DNA of 64,000 nt from the NCBI GenBank assembly GCA_003506435.1, contig DOAQ01000010.1:1-64000 (forward strand). Direction: 5' to 3'. Of this stretch, positions 17,772 to 25,952 are shown piece by piece. The translations under genes and the position numbers were made by a program. Under the pieces are notes generated by a model. The model was given only the letters and a program-made list of their open reading frames with translations. It had not been told where the DNA came from and did not search any database. The number at the start of each line of letters is the position of its first letter. Position 1 is the first letter of the stretch. Source of the DNA: Prolixibacteraceae bacterium (lineage in GTDB: Bacteria; Bacteroidota; Bacteroidia; Bacteroidales; Prolixibacteraceae).

Positions 17772-18218
17772 TTATAACAAATATTTTTCATCAAACTCAA
17801 TTCCGTGCTCTTGTAGTAATTCAATCAATTCGTCTCTAAATGGTACCGTTTTGTGGTGATGTTCCTGCCTTTTTACGTATTCAATCAAATGATCCTTGTC
17901 TTTAAACGAATAGGTAAAACCACCATATCCATTTTGCCAGCCGTTGAAATCAGGGAATAGCTGATTGGTTTTGATGTAATTTGAACTGGATAATTTAATG
18001 TCTTTTACCAGTGATGCTAATGAGATTGAGGGATGAATGTGAGTTACGATATGAATGTGGTCATCAACCCCGCCAATCCGGTATAGATGACAATTTTTGT
18101 TTTTCAGAACTCCCCAAATGTATTTATAGAGTTCTTCACGATTAGGTTTTATCAGCGTTTGTTCACGATTTTTGGTGCTGTACACGATCTGATAAAGAAT
18201 TTGTGTGTAAGTGCTCAT
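17772..18218 (-). CDS. REP-associated tyrosine transposase (RAYT, IS200-like Y1)
   Basis: HUH-superfamily Y1 transposase, 148 residues from the Met at 18218 (MSTYTQILYQIVYSTKNRE). The HUH motif is DDHIHIVTHIHP near residue 62 and the putative nucleophile Tyr lies in LIEYVKRQEHHH near residue 115. The longer frame to 18329 reads through a hairpin repeat and is rejected. Single-copy transposases of this group usually cut or bind hairpin REP sequences; such hairpins lie directly upstream at 18266-18466. It appears intact. Known: the family mobilises or processes REP hairpins. Inferred: the neighbouring repeats are its substrates. Confidence 0.88.
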   Translation of the reverse strand: MSTYTQILYQIVYSTKNREQTLIKPNREELYKYIWGVLKNKNCHLYRIGGVDDHIHIVTHIHPSISLASLVKDIKLSSSNYIKTNQLFPDFNGWQNGYGGFTYSFKDKDHLIEYVKRQEHHHKTVPFRDELIELLQEHGIEFDEKYLL

Positions 18219-18265
18219 TGCGATGTTTTTTTTATAAATATAATAATCGCCCGGCAATTTTTTAT

Positions 18266-18476
18266 AATCGCGAAGCGATTGAATGTGAATAGCCACGTAT
18301 GAAATGCGTGGAAATGATGACGACCGCACACGGCAATCCCGAATGGGATTGAATGTGAAACATTATCGGTAATTCATTCAACCACATTTGTGGTTGTGGT
18401 CGCGGCGGGCATTCGTTTCCATGGGTACAACCCATGGCTATTCACATTGAACGGGTTTCACCCGTTTAATCCCATT
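18266..18476. repeat. REP-like hairpin array beside the RAYT gene
   Basis: The recurring unit is a hairpin with a GAA loop, a linker resembling GAATGTGAATAGCC, and a second hairpin. Copy 1: stem AATCGC/GCGATT (18266-18280), linker 18281-18292, stem CCACGTAT/ATGCGTGG (18293-18311). Copy 2: stem AATCCC/GGGATT (18335-18350) then GAATGTGAA. Copy 3 is inverted: stem CCATGGGT/ACCCATGG (18419-18437), linker CTATTCACATTG, stem AACGGGT/ACCCGTT (18450-18466). A further 8-bp hairpin lies at 18379-18396. Stem sequences differ while the linker is kept, so RNA or single-stranded DNA structure is being conserved. Confidence 0.75.
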
Positions 18477-18838
18477 GGCTTTTTCGATATACCGTAGTGC
18501 TACCTCTTCGTTTTGCTCAATGGCGCCCTCTCCCACAAACGCCGATTTTGCTTTCTATCGTCTGGTTTTCTCCCGCCCGGAACAAAATTGCCCTCCATGT
18601 TTGGGCTTTGTCATTTAAATGAGCTTTTCGATAAAAATTTGCCCAACTTTCCCGTAAAAACGACAAACTTGTCAAAATCGGGAGAAACTTCTCACTTTTT
18701 TGTTCAATTTTCCCGCAAGAATGACAAAAAGCTCCCACCGATGACAACTTTCTCGCAGGGGAAGGAAATTCCCTCAAAAAAAAAGAAATTTCAAGGCTGA
18801 TTTAGAAAACTTTTTGTTTTTAGCGTGGGGACGCTTTA
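18467..18838. other. Non-coding stretch with a degenerate repeat
   Basis: No convincing gene. Two overlapping open frames on opposite strands (about 18513-18800) lack family similarity. The stretch holds near-copies of CAACTTTCCCG..AA..A.GACAAA at 18644-18668 and 18705-18729 (about 20 of 25 positions alike) and a truncated third copy at 18745. This may be an old multiplied intergenic element. There is no obvious terminator for leuS. Confidence 0.4.
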
Positions 18839-21493
18839 TTATACTACTATATTAATAATCTTCTTCGGAACGATAATCACTTTTTTCGGCGTTTTACCTT
18901 CGGTCCATTTTTGTGCCATTTCGTGGGCAAGTGCGGCTTTTTCAATTTCTGCAACCGGCATATCGACCGGAAGTTCGATTTTGAAACGCATTTTCCCGTT
19001 AAACGAAACCGGGTATTCAAACGTATCTTCCTCCATCAGGCTCGGATCAACCTGCGGCCACGGTTCGTAAGCCAGCGTTTCGCTGTGCCCGTAAAGTTGC
19101 CACAATTCTTCGGCCAGGTGCGGCGCATACGGCGAAAGTATTTTTGCAAATGTTTCGGCAGTGGCTTTGGTCACCTTTCCTTTTTTGTAGGCCAGGTTAT
19201 TGAAAACCATCAGTGCCGAAATACCAGTATTGAATTTCAGGTTCTCGATATCTTCACCTACTTTTTTGATGGTCTGGTGCAGCAGTTTCGCGGTTTCGCG
19301 GTCTTCTTCGCCATCTACAATATTTTCAGGATTGGCAAAGAAACGGCAGGCGCGGCCCAAAAAGCCGAATACCCCTTTCACACCGTTTTCGGCCCAGGGT
19401 TTGGTATCGTCGAGCGGGCCCATGAACATTTCGTACAGGCGCAACGAGTCTGCCCCGTATTTTTCGCAAACATCATCGGGATTTACCACATTTTTCAGCG
19501 ACTTCGACATTTTTGCGACAATCTGTTTTAGCTCTTCCCCGGTTTCAGTATGGAAATATTTCCCGTCTTTTTCTTCCACCAAATCGGAAGCAACTTTGGC
19601 GCCCGTGGCGGTTTCATAAGCAAAAGCCAGGATCATCCCTTGGTTGAACAACTTTTGGAATGGTTCGTTGGTCGAAACAATGCCCAAGTCGAACAGCACT
19701 TTGTGCCAGAAACGCGAATACAGCAAGTGAAGTACGGCATGTTCAGCGCCACCAACATACAGGTCGACCGGCATCCAGTAGTTTTCCAGTTTCGGGTCGA
19801 ATATTTTCCCGTCGTTTTTCGGGTCAATGTAACGCAGATAATACCAGCATGAACCGGCCCATTGCGGCATGGTGTTGGTTTCGCGGCGCCCTTTACGACC
19901 GTTTTTGTCGACCACGTCAAGCCATTCGGTAGCATTTGCCAATGGCGACTCACCACCTTCGCCCGGTTGGTATTTCTCCATTTGAGGCAATTCAAGTGGC
20001 AGTTCGTTCTCGTTGAGCAGGCTCACCTCGCCGTCTTCCCAGTGAATAACCGGGAACGGTTCGCCCCAGTAACGCTGGCGGCTAAACAGCCAGTCGCGCA
20101 ACTTAAAATTAACCGTTGCCTTGCCTAAACCGCGTTCGCCCAGCCAGGCAATGGTTTTTGCAATTCCTTCTTTTTTATTCAGTCCGTTAATTTCAAACCC
20201 GGTGGCATCGCTTGCCGAGTTGATGTACGCGCCGTCTTCGGTCCAGCAGGCTTTGCCGGCCAGCACCTGCACACGGGTTTCTTCGTCGGCTTCTTTCGGG
20301 TCGAGGATGCAGATAATCGGGATACCGAATTTTTCAGCAAACTCGAAGTCGCGGGTGTCGTGTGCCGGAACAGCCATGATGGCGCCGGTTCCATAGCCCA
20401 TCAACACATAGTCGGCCACCCAAACGGGTATTTTGTTGCCGTTAATCGGGTTGATGGCATAACGTCCGGTGAATACCCCGGTTTTATCTTTGGCCAGTTC
20501 GGTGCGGTCCATATCCGACTTCAGCGAGGCAGCCTGTGTATATGCGTTTACTTTTTCTGAAAATTCAGGAGTAACCAGTTTCGCAAGAATCGGATGTTCG
20601 GGCGAAACAACCATGTAGGTTGCGCCAAACAAGGTGTCGGGACGGGTGGTGTACACGCGCAGTTTTTCATCCAGCCCTTCGATTGAAAAATCCACTTCAG
20701 CGCCGGTCGATTTGCCGATCCAGTTTTTCTGCATGTCTTTCACACCTTCAGGCCAGTCGAGGCTATCGAGGCCTTCGAGCAGGCGCTGTGCGTAATGCGG
20801 AATACGAAGCAACCATTGTTTCAGGTTTTTGCGGATCACCCGGTTGCCGCATTTTTCGTGCGCACCATCGGTCAGCACTTCTTCGTTGGCGCAAACTGTT
20901 TTGCACGATTCGCACCACCAAACCTGCGCATTATCGTAATAAGCCAGTCGCTTTTTGCTGATGTATTCAGCAACGGCAGCGTTGTCTTGTTCTTTTATTT
21001 CTGAAGGAATGGGCAGTTCGCTGATCGGACGGCCTTTTCCTTGCTCCGCATCGAACCATGTATTGTACAGTTGTACGAAAATCCACTGCGTCCATTTGAA
21101 ATACTTCGGATCGGTGGTGTTGATTTCACGGTCCCAGTCGTAACTCAATCCCAGCGCTTTGATCTGGCGACGGAAATTATCGCAGTTTTTATCCGTAGTG
21201 ATGGCCGGATGGGTCCCGGTTTGCATGGCATACTGCTCGGCAGGTAATCCGAAAGCATCCCATCCCATGGGATGCAGCACATTAAATCCTTTCATCCGTT
21301 TGTAACGGCTCATGATGTCAGTTGCCGTGTATCCTTCGGGGTGCCCTACATGCAACCCTGCACCGGACGGGTACGGGAACATGTCGAGTACGTAATATTT
21401 TGGTTTCGAAAAATCGTTTTGTGTTTTGAAGGTTTTGTTTTCCTCCCAGTATTGCTGCCATTTGGGCTCAATCTCCCGGAATTTATAGTCCAT
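18839..21493 (-). CDS. leuS: Leucyl-tRNA synthetase
   Basis: Class I aminoacyl-tRNA synthetase charging tRNA-Leu. The HIGH-type motif is HVGH at residues 48-51 in YPSGAGLHVGHPEGYTA. The editing (CP1) domain spans the middle of the protein, with TTRPDTLFGATYMV and GTGAIMAVPAHDTRDFEFA. KMSKSLKNVVNPDD carries the KMSKS motif. The anticodon-binding domain follows. Length 884 is typical and there is no insertion, in contrast to ileS. Confidence 0.97.
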   Translation of the reverse strand: MDYKFREIEPKWQQYWEENKTFKTQNDFSKPKYYVLDMFPYPSGAGLHVGHPEGYTATDIMSRYKRMKGFNVLHPMGWDAFGLPAEQYAMQTGTHPAITTDKNCDNFRRQIKALGLSYDWDREINTTDPKYFKWTQWIFVQLYNTWFDAEQGKGRPISELPIPSEIKEQDNAAVAEYISKKRLAYYDNAQVWWCESCKTVCANEEVLTDGAHEKCGNRVIRKNLKQWLLRIPHYAQRLLEGLDSLDWPEGVKDMQKNWIGKSTGAEVDFSIEGLDEKLRVYTTRPDTLFGATYMVVSPEHPILAKLVTPEFSEKVNAYTQAASLKSDMDRTELAKDKTGVFTGRYAINPINGNKIPVWVADYVLMGYGTGAIMAVPAHDTRDFEFAEKFGIPIICILDPKEADEETRVQVLAGKACWTEDGAYINSASDATGFEINGLNKKEGIAKTIAWLGERGLGKATVNFKLRDWLFSRQRYWGEPFPVIHWEDGEVSLLNENELPLELPQMEKYQPGEGGESPLANATEWLDVVDKNGRKGRRETNTMPQWAGSCWYYLRYIDPKNDGKIFDPKLENYWMPVDLYVGGAEHAVLHLLYSRFWHKVLFDLGIVSTNEPFQKLFNQGMILAFAYETATGAKVASDLVEEKDGKYFHTETGEELKQIVAKMSKSLKNVVNPDDVCEKYGADSLRLYEMFMGPLDDTKPWAENGVKGVFGFLGRACRFFANPENIVDGEEDRETAKLLHQTIKKVGEDIENLKFNTGISALMVFNNLAYKKGKVTKATAETFAKILSPYAPHLAEELWQLYGHSETLAYEPWPQVDPSLMEEDTFEYPVSFNGKMRFKIELPVDMPVAEIEKAALAHEMAQKWTEGKTPKKVIIVPKKIINIVV

Positions 21494-21531
21494 TTGTATT
21501 GGTTGATTTAAAGCATTTTAAAACTGAGCGG

Positions 21532-21539
21532 CAAAGATA
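21532..21539 (-). promoter_or_regulatory. -7 box of leuS
   Basis: The minus strand reads TATCTTTG, exact to TAnnTTTG, 39-46 bases before the leuS start. Confidence 0.5.
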
Positions 21540-21750
21540 GAAAAAATATAGGGAGAGTGAACACTGTTTTACCATCGGAGAAATAACAATTCGTTTGTAA
21601 TAGAAAGGAATAAAAATCGTATTTCTTTCCGTTTTTTTAGCCATTATGCAAATAGAGACCCCAGAATGTTTGGGAACAATTCCGGAATTTTTATTTGATT
21701 GTTGCGGTTATTTAATTAACATTACATGTTGTCTTAAATTGGTGCACATC

Positions 21751-22557
21751 ATGAAACATAGATCTTTAAACCGGGTTGTTTTTGTTTTGTTTTTATTCTA
21801 TTGTTTGAACATTTGGAGCTGTAAACTAATTGACGAATCGTACGACCCTGATCCTGTGACTGTAGGAGTCTCAGAAATAATGTTGAATTCTGCCCGTGTC
21901 AAATGTAAGTTTAATCAAGACAAGACATGGGTAAGGATAAAAACCCTTGGATGCTGTTGGTCGACCAGCGAAAATCCATCGGTAAATGATGAAAAAATAG
22001 AAATGGGAGATTGTAGTGGTTTTGATGCTATGATAGAAGGACTGAAACCGGATACAAAATATTATGTGAGGGCGTATGCTGTAACATCAAAAGAAACGTT
22101 TTATGGAAATATATTGGAATTTAAAACCATACAGCCAACAGTTAAAGATGTTGATGGTAATTTGTATAACTTATTCCAGCCTGGAGATATCGTAATTACC
22201 GCAAAAAACCTAGAACCACCAAATACAATAATGGCGACCCAATTGCTGAAATAAAAGATGCAAAAGATTGGGCGAACAGCACAACCGGAGCCCAATTTAT
22301 AATAATTGGTCATTCATATTCGGTATGATTGCTGAATATTATAAAAAGCAAATTGAGGAATATAGCTTTTCTGTAAAGGGAGGACAAAGATATTTGAATG
22401 GCGATTTTGCTGATAAAGGGGTAACAGGTCGTTGGTGGAGTTCTACAGAAGGATCGCAGAAAAGAGCTGTTTTCTTTCCTCCTATTGAATTTGAACCAGG
22501 AAAGTTTGGGTATTCGCAAGGGGAATGAGTGTTCGCTGGGTCTATCCAGTAGAGTAA
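21751..22557 (+). pseudogene. Decayed FISUMP-domain lipoprotein gene
   Basis: Three frames together make one protein. Frame 1, from ATG 21751, gives a signal ending in SC (MKHRSLNRVVFVLFLFYCLN...WSC), a fibronectin III-like domain and DVDGNLYNLFQPGDIVITAKNL. The reading then shifts near 22205-22212 into RTTKYNNGDPIAEIKDAKDW, again near 22285-22297 into YNNWSFIFGM and GVTGRWWSSTEGS, and again near 22520 into GMSVRWVYPVE with a stop at 22555-22557. This is the layout of Fibrobacter-type major paralogous (FISUMP) surface domains. All three shifts lie near short homopolymers, so sequencing error is possible, but decay is the simpler reading. Confidence 0.75.
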
Positions 22558-22587
22558 AATAAATGATCAGAGTAAACCTCAACAAAA

Positions 22588-23475
22588 CTATTCTACCATT
22601 TTCAAAATACGGGATCTGATTCCTGCCCGGTAATTAATAAGCACCAGGGCAAAGCAGGATGCAATGATGATGAACGCCCCGATGGTTTCGTTTGTGTTAA
22701 ATTCTTCCCCGAAAATAAAATATGCCGAAAGCATGTTGAGAACAGGTACCATCAACTGAAAAAGCGAGCCGGTAGTAACGTTCACATAACGAAAGCCTTC
22801 GGTCATGAACAACTGTCCGACGGTAGCCACCAGCCCGATCAGCAAAAGGATGACGAGGTCGGATGAATTGCCCTCGCTTTGGGTTATTCCCGAGGGAATC
22901 AGAAATAACCAGAAACCAACGATACATTGCGAAAAAAAGATGGAATAGGAATTATCGCTGTCGTGTAGTTTTTTTACATGTACAACCGCCAGACCGGTAG
23001 CCAGCGACCCACCGATGGCAATCAGTTCGTACCATCCGAAACCGGACAGCGAGCCTCCGGACTTTCCGAGCGAGAGCAAAATCAGTCCGCCAATAGCCGC
23101 ACCTATCGGGATAAATTTGATGGGTTCTACTTTTTCTTTCAAAATGATCATACTGAAAAGAGTAGCAAAAACCGGATACGAATAAACATATACCGAACCT
23201 TTTCCAATGCCCAGTTTTACAATTGCCAGGTAGAACAGGTAAACCGCGATTCCACCGATAAACCCGCGAAGAAAAAGATTTTTGCGGTCGTTGAACTGCA
23301 TGGGAATAATGCGGAACAACCCTAAAATACAGATGATCCCCAATCCGATGGAAAAGCGGAAAAAACTCGACTGAAACGACGAGACATGTGGAACAGCCCG
23401 AACCAAAGCTGCCATCAGGGCAAACGATACGACGGAACTTAAGGTTAACAGAATTCCTTTGAGGTTATTCGACAT
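22588..23475 (-). CDS. DMT-superfamily (EamA) transporter
   Basis: Inner-membrane permease of the drug/metabolite transporter superfamily. Ten hydrophobic segments form two EamA repeats (about residues 5-140 and 155-285). Typical pieces are AALVRAVPHVSSFQSSFFRFSIG in the first and FRYVNVTTGSLFQLMVPVLNML in the second. Length 295 is standard. Substrate cannot be predicted. It stands alone between the FISUMP pseudogene and the cyclophilin gene. Confidence 0.88.
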   Translation of the reverse strand: MSNNLKGILLTLSSVVSFALMAALVRAVPHVSSFQSSFFRFSIGLGIICILGLFRIIPMQFNDRKNLFLRGFIGGIAVYLFYLAIVKLGIGKGSVYVYSYPVFATLFSMIILKEKVEPIKFIPIGAAIGGLILLSLGKSGGSLSGFGWYELIAIGGSLATGLAVVHVKKLHDSDNSYSIFFSQCIVGFWLFLIPSGITQSEGNSSDLVILLLIGLVATVGQLFMTEGFRYVNVTTGSLFQLMVPVLNMLSAYFIFGEEFNTNETIGAFIIIASCFALVLINYRAGIRSRILKMVE

Positions 23476-23532
23476 TTGACTTCAGAAATAAAGTACTCAA
23501 TCAGAATTTTTAAATGGCGATCGGAAGATTCT

Positions 23533-23615
23533 TTCACGCAAAGAGCGCAAAAGATTTGCGCAAAGTCCGCAAAAATAAACTTGTTGTAATCTATATTTTG
23601 CGGGCTTTGCGTGAA
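23533..23615. repeat. Inverted repeat between the DMT and cyclophilin genes
   Basis: Arms of 20 bases at 23533-23552 and 23596-23615 are inverted copies at 18 of 20 positions (TTCACGCAAAG at the outer edge). A third partial copy, TTTGCGCAAAG, lies directly oriented at 23555-23565. It resembles multiplied intergenic repeats and may also act as a terminator for the cyclophilin gene. Confidence 0.5.
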
Positions 23616-23621
23616 CTTTTA

Positions 23622-24062
23622 TTATTCTTCTGTTGTGATAACGATTTTCTCAATTTTGTCGCCTTGACGAATAGCGTCAATTACTTCCAACCCTTCATAC
23701 ACTTTTCCGAAGCAGGTATGATTGCGGTCAAGATGTGCCGTATTTTGACGGCTGTGGCAGATAAAAAACTGCGAGCCTCCGGTATTGCGTCCGGCATGGG
23801 CCATCGACAAAACGCCACGATCGTGGTACTGGTTGTTGCCGGTCAGTTCACATTTGATGGTATAACCCGGACCACCAACACCTGTTCCTTTGGGGCACCC
23901 CCCCTGAATAACGAAATTCGGAATCACCCGGTGAAAAGTCAGTCCGTTGTAAAAACCGCTCTCCGATAATTTGATAAAATTGGCTACCGTGCCGGGGGCA
24001 TCTTCTTCGTAAAAATTAACTTTCATAACCCCTTTACTGGTATGGATTTCTGCACGTTTCAT
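23622..24062 (-). CDS. Cyclophilin-type peptidyl-prolyl isomerase
   Basis: Cytoplasmic cis-trans prolyl isomerase of 146 residues with no signal peptide. Active-site motifs are intact: FHRVIPNFVIQGG (Arg and Phe of the catalytic site), GVLSMAHAGRNTGGSQFFI and HTCFGKVYEGLEVID. It is a single-domain, short cyclophilin of the bacterial PpiB type. Confidence 0.93.
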   Translation of the reverse strand: MKRAEIHTSKGVMKVNFYEEDAPGTVANFIKLSESGFYNGLTFHRVIPNFVIQGGCPKGTGVGGPGYTIKCELTGNNQYHDRGVLSMAHAGRNTGGSQFFICHSRQNTAHLDRNHTCFGKVYEGLEVIDAIRQGDKIEKIVITTEE

Positions 24063-24394
24063 TGTATTCTGATTTTAAATTCGGGACAAAGGTAAAACAA
24101 TCTTTACAAAAGCACACTCTTTCGGACAATTGCCTGTCCCGTCAATTTGATAAAATTTCCGTCCCCGAAAATTCAATTTCAACCTACCAAATCAGAAAAA
24201 CACGCGTTTCAGAAAAGATGACCGGAATCATATTGTGATAGTTTTTCTGTACAGAGCACGCTTTTGTGATAGTCTACAACAGAAACAATCGCCGTTACTA
24301 TTAATTTAGTAGTTCTTTTTTCTCCATACTGCTGAAAAACAGTTTGTAGAGATTGATTTGTTTTTCGAACTTTCGCCATCTAATATTTAATAAT
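24063..24394. other. Divergent intergenic region, cyclophilin / gdhA
   Basis: This 332-base gap holds the start regions of two divergent genes. A minus-strand -7 box TACCTTTG at 24087-24094 serves the cyclophilin gene. On the gdhA side the direct repeat TTGTGATAGT occurs at 24233-24242 and 24264-24273, 31 bases apart (three helical turns), a possible operator. No gene is seen. Confidence 0.5.
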
Positions 24395-25756
24395 ATGTAT
24401 CAGAATAATACTGAACAGTTTGTCGAGGATTTTATGGAATATGTAAAAGCCAGAGATCCTCATCAGAAAGAATTCCACCAGGCCGTACACGAGGTAGTGG
24501 AATCGCTGGCTCCTTTCTTGTTATCGAACCCGCGTTATATAAAAGCTAAAATCCTGGAACGGATGGTTGAACCCGAACGGGTGATTACTTTCCGCGTCCC
24601 CTGGGTCGACGACCGTGGAAACGTACATGTAAACCGCGGTTATCGTATCGAGATGAATTCGGCAATTGGTCCTTACAAAGGAGGTTTGCGTTTTCACCCT
24701 ACCGTTAATTTAGCGACCCTCAAATTTCTCGCATTTGAACAGGTTTTGAAGAACAGCCTCACCAGCCTGCCTATGGGCGGAGGAAAAGGTGGTTCCGATT
24801 TCGACCCGAAAAACAAAAGCGACAACGAAGTAATGCGTTTCTGCCAGAGCTTTATGACCGAATTGCAACGCCACATTGGCCCGAATACCGACGTGCCCGC
24901 AGGCGATATTGGCGTGGGGGGCCGCGAAATCGGGTATTTGTTTGGTCAGTACAAACGCCTGCGCAACGAATTTACCGGCGTTCTCACCGGAAAAGGAATT
25001 GGCTGGGGCGGTTCGCTGATCAGGCCCGAAGCAACCGGGTTCGGCTCAGTTTATTTTGCTGAAGAAATGATGAAACTATCCGGAGATACCATGGAAGGAA
25101 AAACCGTATCGGTTTCAGGCTTCGGAAATGTTTCGTGGGGCGTGGTTACAAAAGCTTCACAACTGGGAGCTAAAGTGGTTACTATCTCGGGACCCGACGG
25201 TTATATTTACGATCCGGATGGCATCGCTACACAGGAAAAATTAGACTACATACTGGAACTCCGCGCGTCGAACAACGATGTGGTACAACCCTATGCCGAA
25301 CGGTATCCGAATGCAGTGTTCCATCCCGGAGAAAAACCATGGGTTGTGAAAGTTGATATGGCTTTCCCGTGCGCCATTCAGAACGAACTGGATATTGAAG
25401 ATGCGGAAATACTTATTGCAAACGGCTGCAAATATGTGGTTGAAACTTCGAACATGGGCTGTACTGAATCGGCCGTCACTCATTTTCTGGAAAAGAAAAT
25501 ATTCTTTGCACCGGGCAAAGCTGCCAATGCGGGCGGAGTTGCTGTTTCGGGGCTCGAAATGACCCAGAACAGTATGCGGCTGGCCTGGGGCCGCGAAGAA
25601 GTGGACCAGCGCCTGCATGTTATCATGCAAAATATTCATGAAATGTGCGTGAAATACGGCAGAAAGGAAGATGGCTGGGTAAACTACGTGAGCGGCGCCA
25701 ATATCGGCGGTTTTGTAAAAGTTGCCGATGCCATGATTGCACAGGGATACGTATAA
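24395..25756 (+). CDS. gdhA: Glutamate dehydrogenase, NADP-type hexameric
   Basis: Amination of 2-oxoglutarate to glutamate. Start at 24395 (MYQNNTEQFVEDFMEYV) gives 453 residues; the frame extends 14 codons upstream without similarity. KGGLRFHPTVNLATLKFLAFEQ and SLPMGGGKGGSDFDPKNKS contain the substrate and catalytic lysines. PAGDIGVGGREIGYLFGQY and the Rossmann segment VSGFGNVSWGVVTKA follow. Length and motifs match the small hexameric enzyme of ammonium assimilation. A repeated motif upstream may be a control site. Confidence 0.96.
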   Translation: MYQNNTEQFVEDFMEYVKARDPHQKEFHQAVHEVVESLAPFLLSNPRYIKAKILERMVEPERVITFRVPWVDDRGNVHVNRGYRIEMNSAIGPYKGGLRFHPTVNLATLKFLAFEQVLKNSLTSLPMGGGKGGSDFDPKNKSDNEVMRFCQSFMTELQRHIGPNTDVPAGDIGVGGREIGYLFGQYKRLRNEFTGVLTGKGIGWGGSLIRPEATGFGSVYFAEEMMKLSGDTMEGKTVSVSGFGNVSWGVVTKASQLGAKVVTISGPDGYIYDPDGIATQEKLDYILELRASNNDVVQPYAERYPNAVFHPGEKPWVVKVDMAFPCAIQNELDIEDAEILIANGCKYVVETSNMGCTESAVTHFLEKKIFFAPGKAANAGGVAVSGLEMTQNSMRLAWGREEVDQRLHVIMQNIHEMCVKYGRKEDGWVNYVSGANIGGFVKVADAMIAQGYV

Positions 25757-25780
25757 AAATCAGATTAAAAAGTATAAAAA

Positions 25781-25930
25781 AAAGAGGCTGTCCAAAAAGT
25801 CCTAAAATCCGCAACTCGCGTCACCCTGCCCCGAAATTTCGGGGTATTTCAGGGTCTGATTATTAGGACGATGAGATCCCGAAACAAGTTCGGGAGGACT
25901 CTATTCCAGAGTTTTTGGACAGCCTCTTTT
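25781..25930. mobile_element. MITE-like inverted-repeat element after gdhA
   Basis: Terminal arms AAAGAGGCTGTCCAAAAA at 25781-25798 and its exact complement at 25913-25930 enclose 114 non-coding bases. Inside are nested repeats: GTCCTAA / TTAGGAC (25799-25805 and 25862-25868), CCCCGAAATTTCGGGG (25829-25844) and CCCGAA / TTCGGG (25878-25894). No transposase is encoded. Ends of this kind resemble those of some Bacteroidota insertion sequences, as far as I recall, so a non-autonomous derivative is likely. It may double as a terminator for the convergent gdhA and fucosidase genes. Confidence 0.6.
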
Positions 25931-25952
25931 CTATTTGTGAAAAACTATTTTC

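Noticed and set aside
18513..18800. Two overlapping frames on opposite strands (95 and 86 codons)
   Set aside because: Both read the same degenerate repeat, neither has similarity, a ribosome-binding site or a neighbour that suggests translation.
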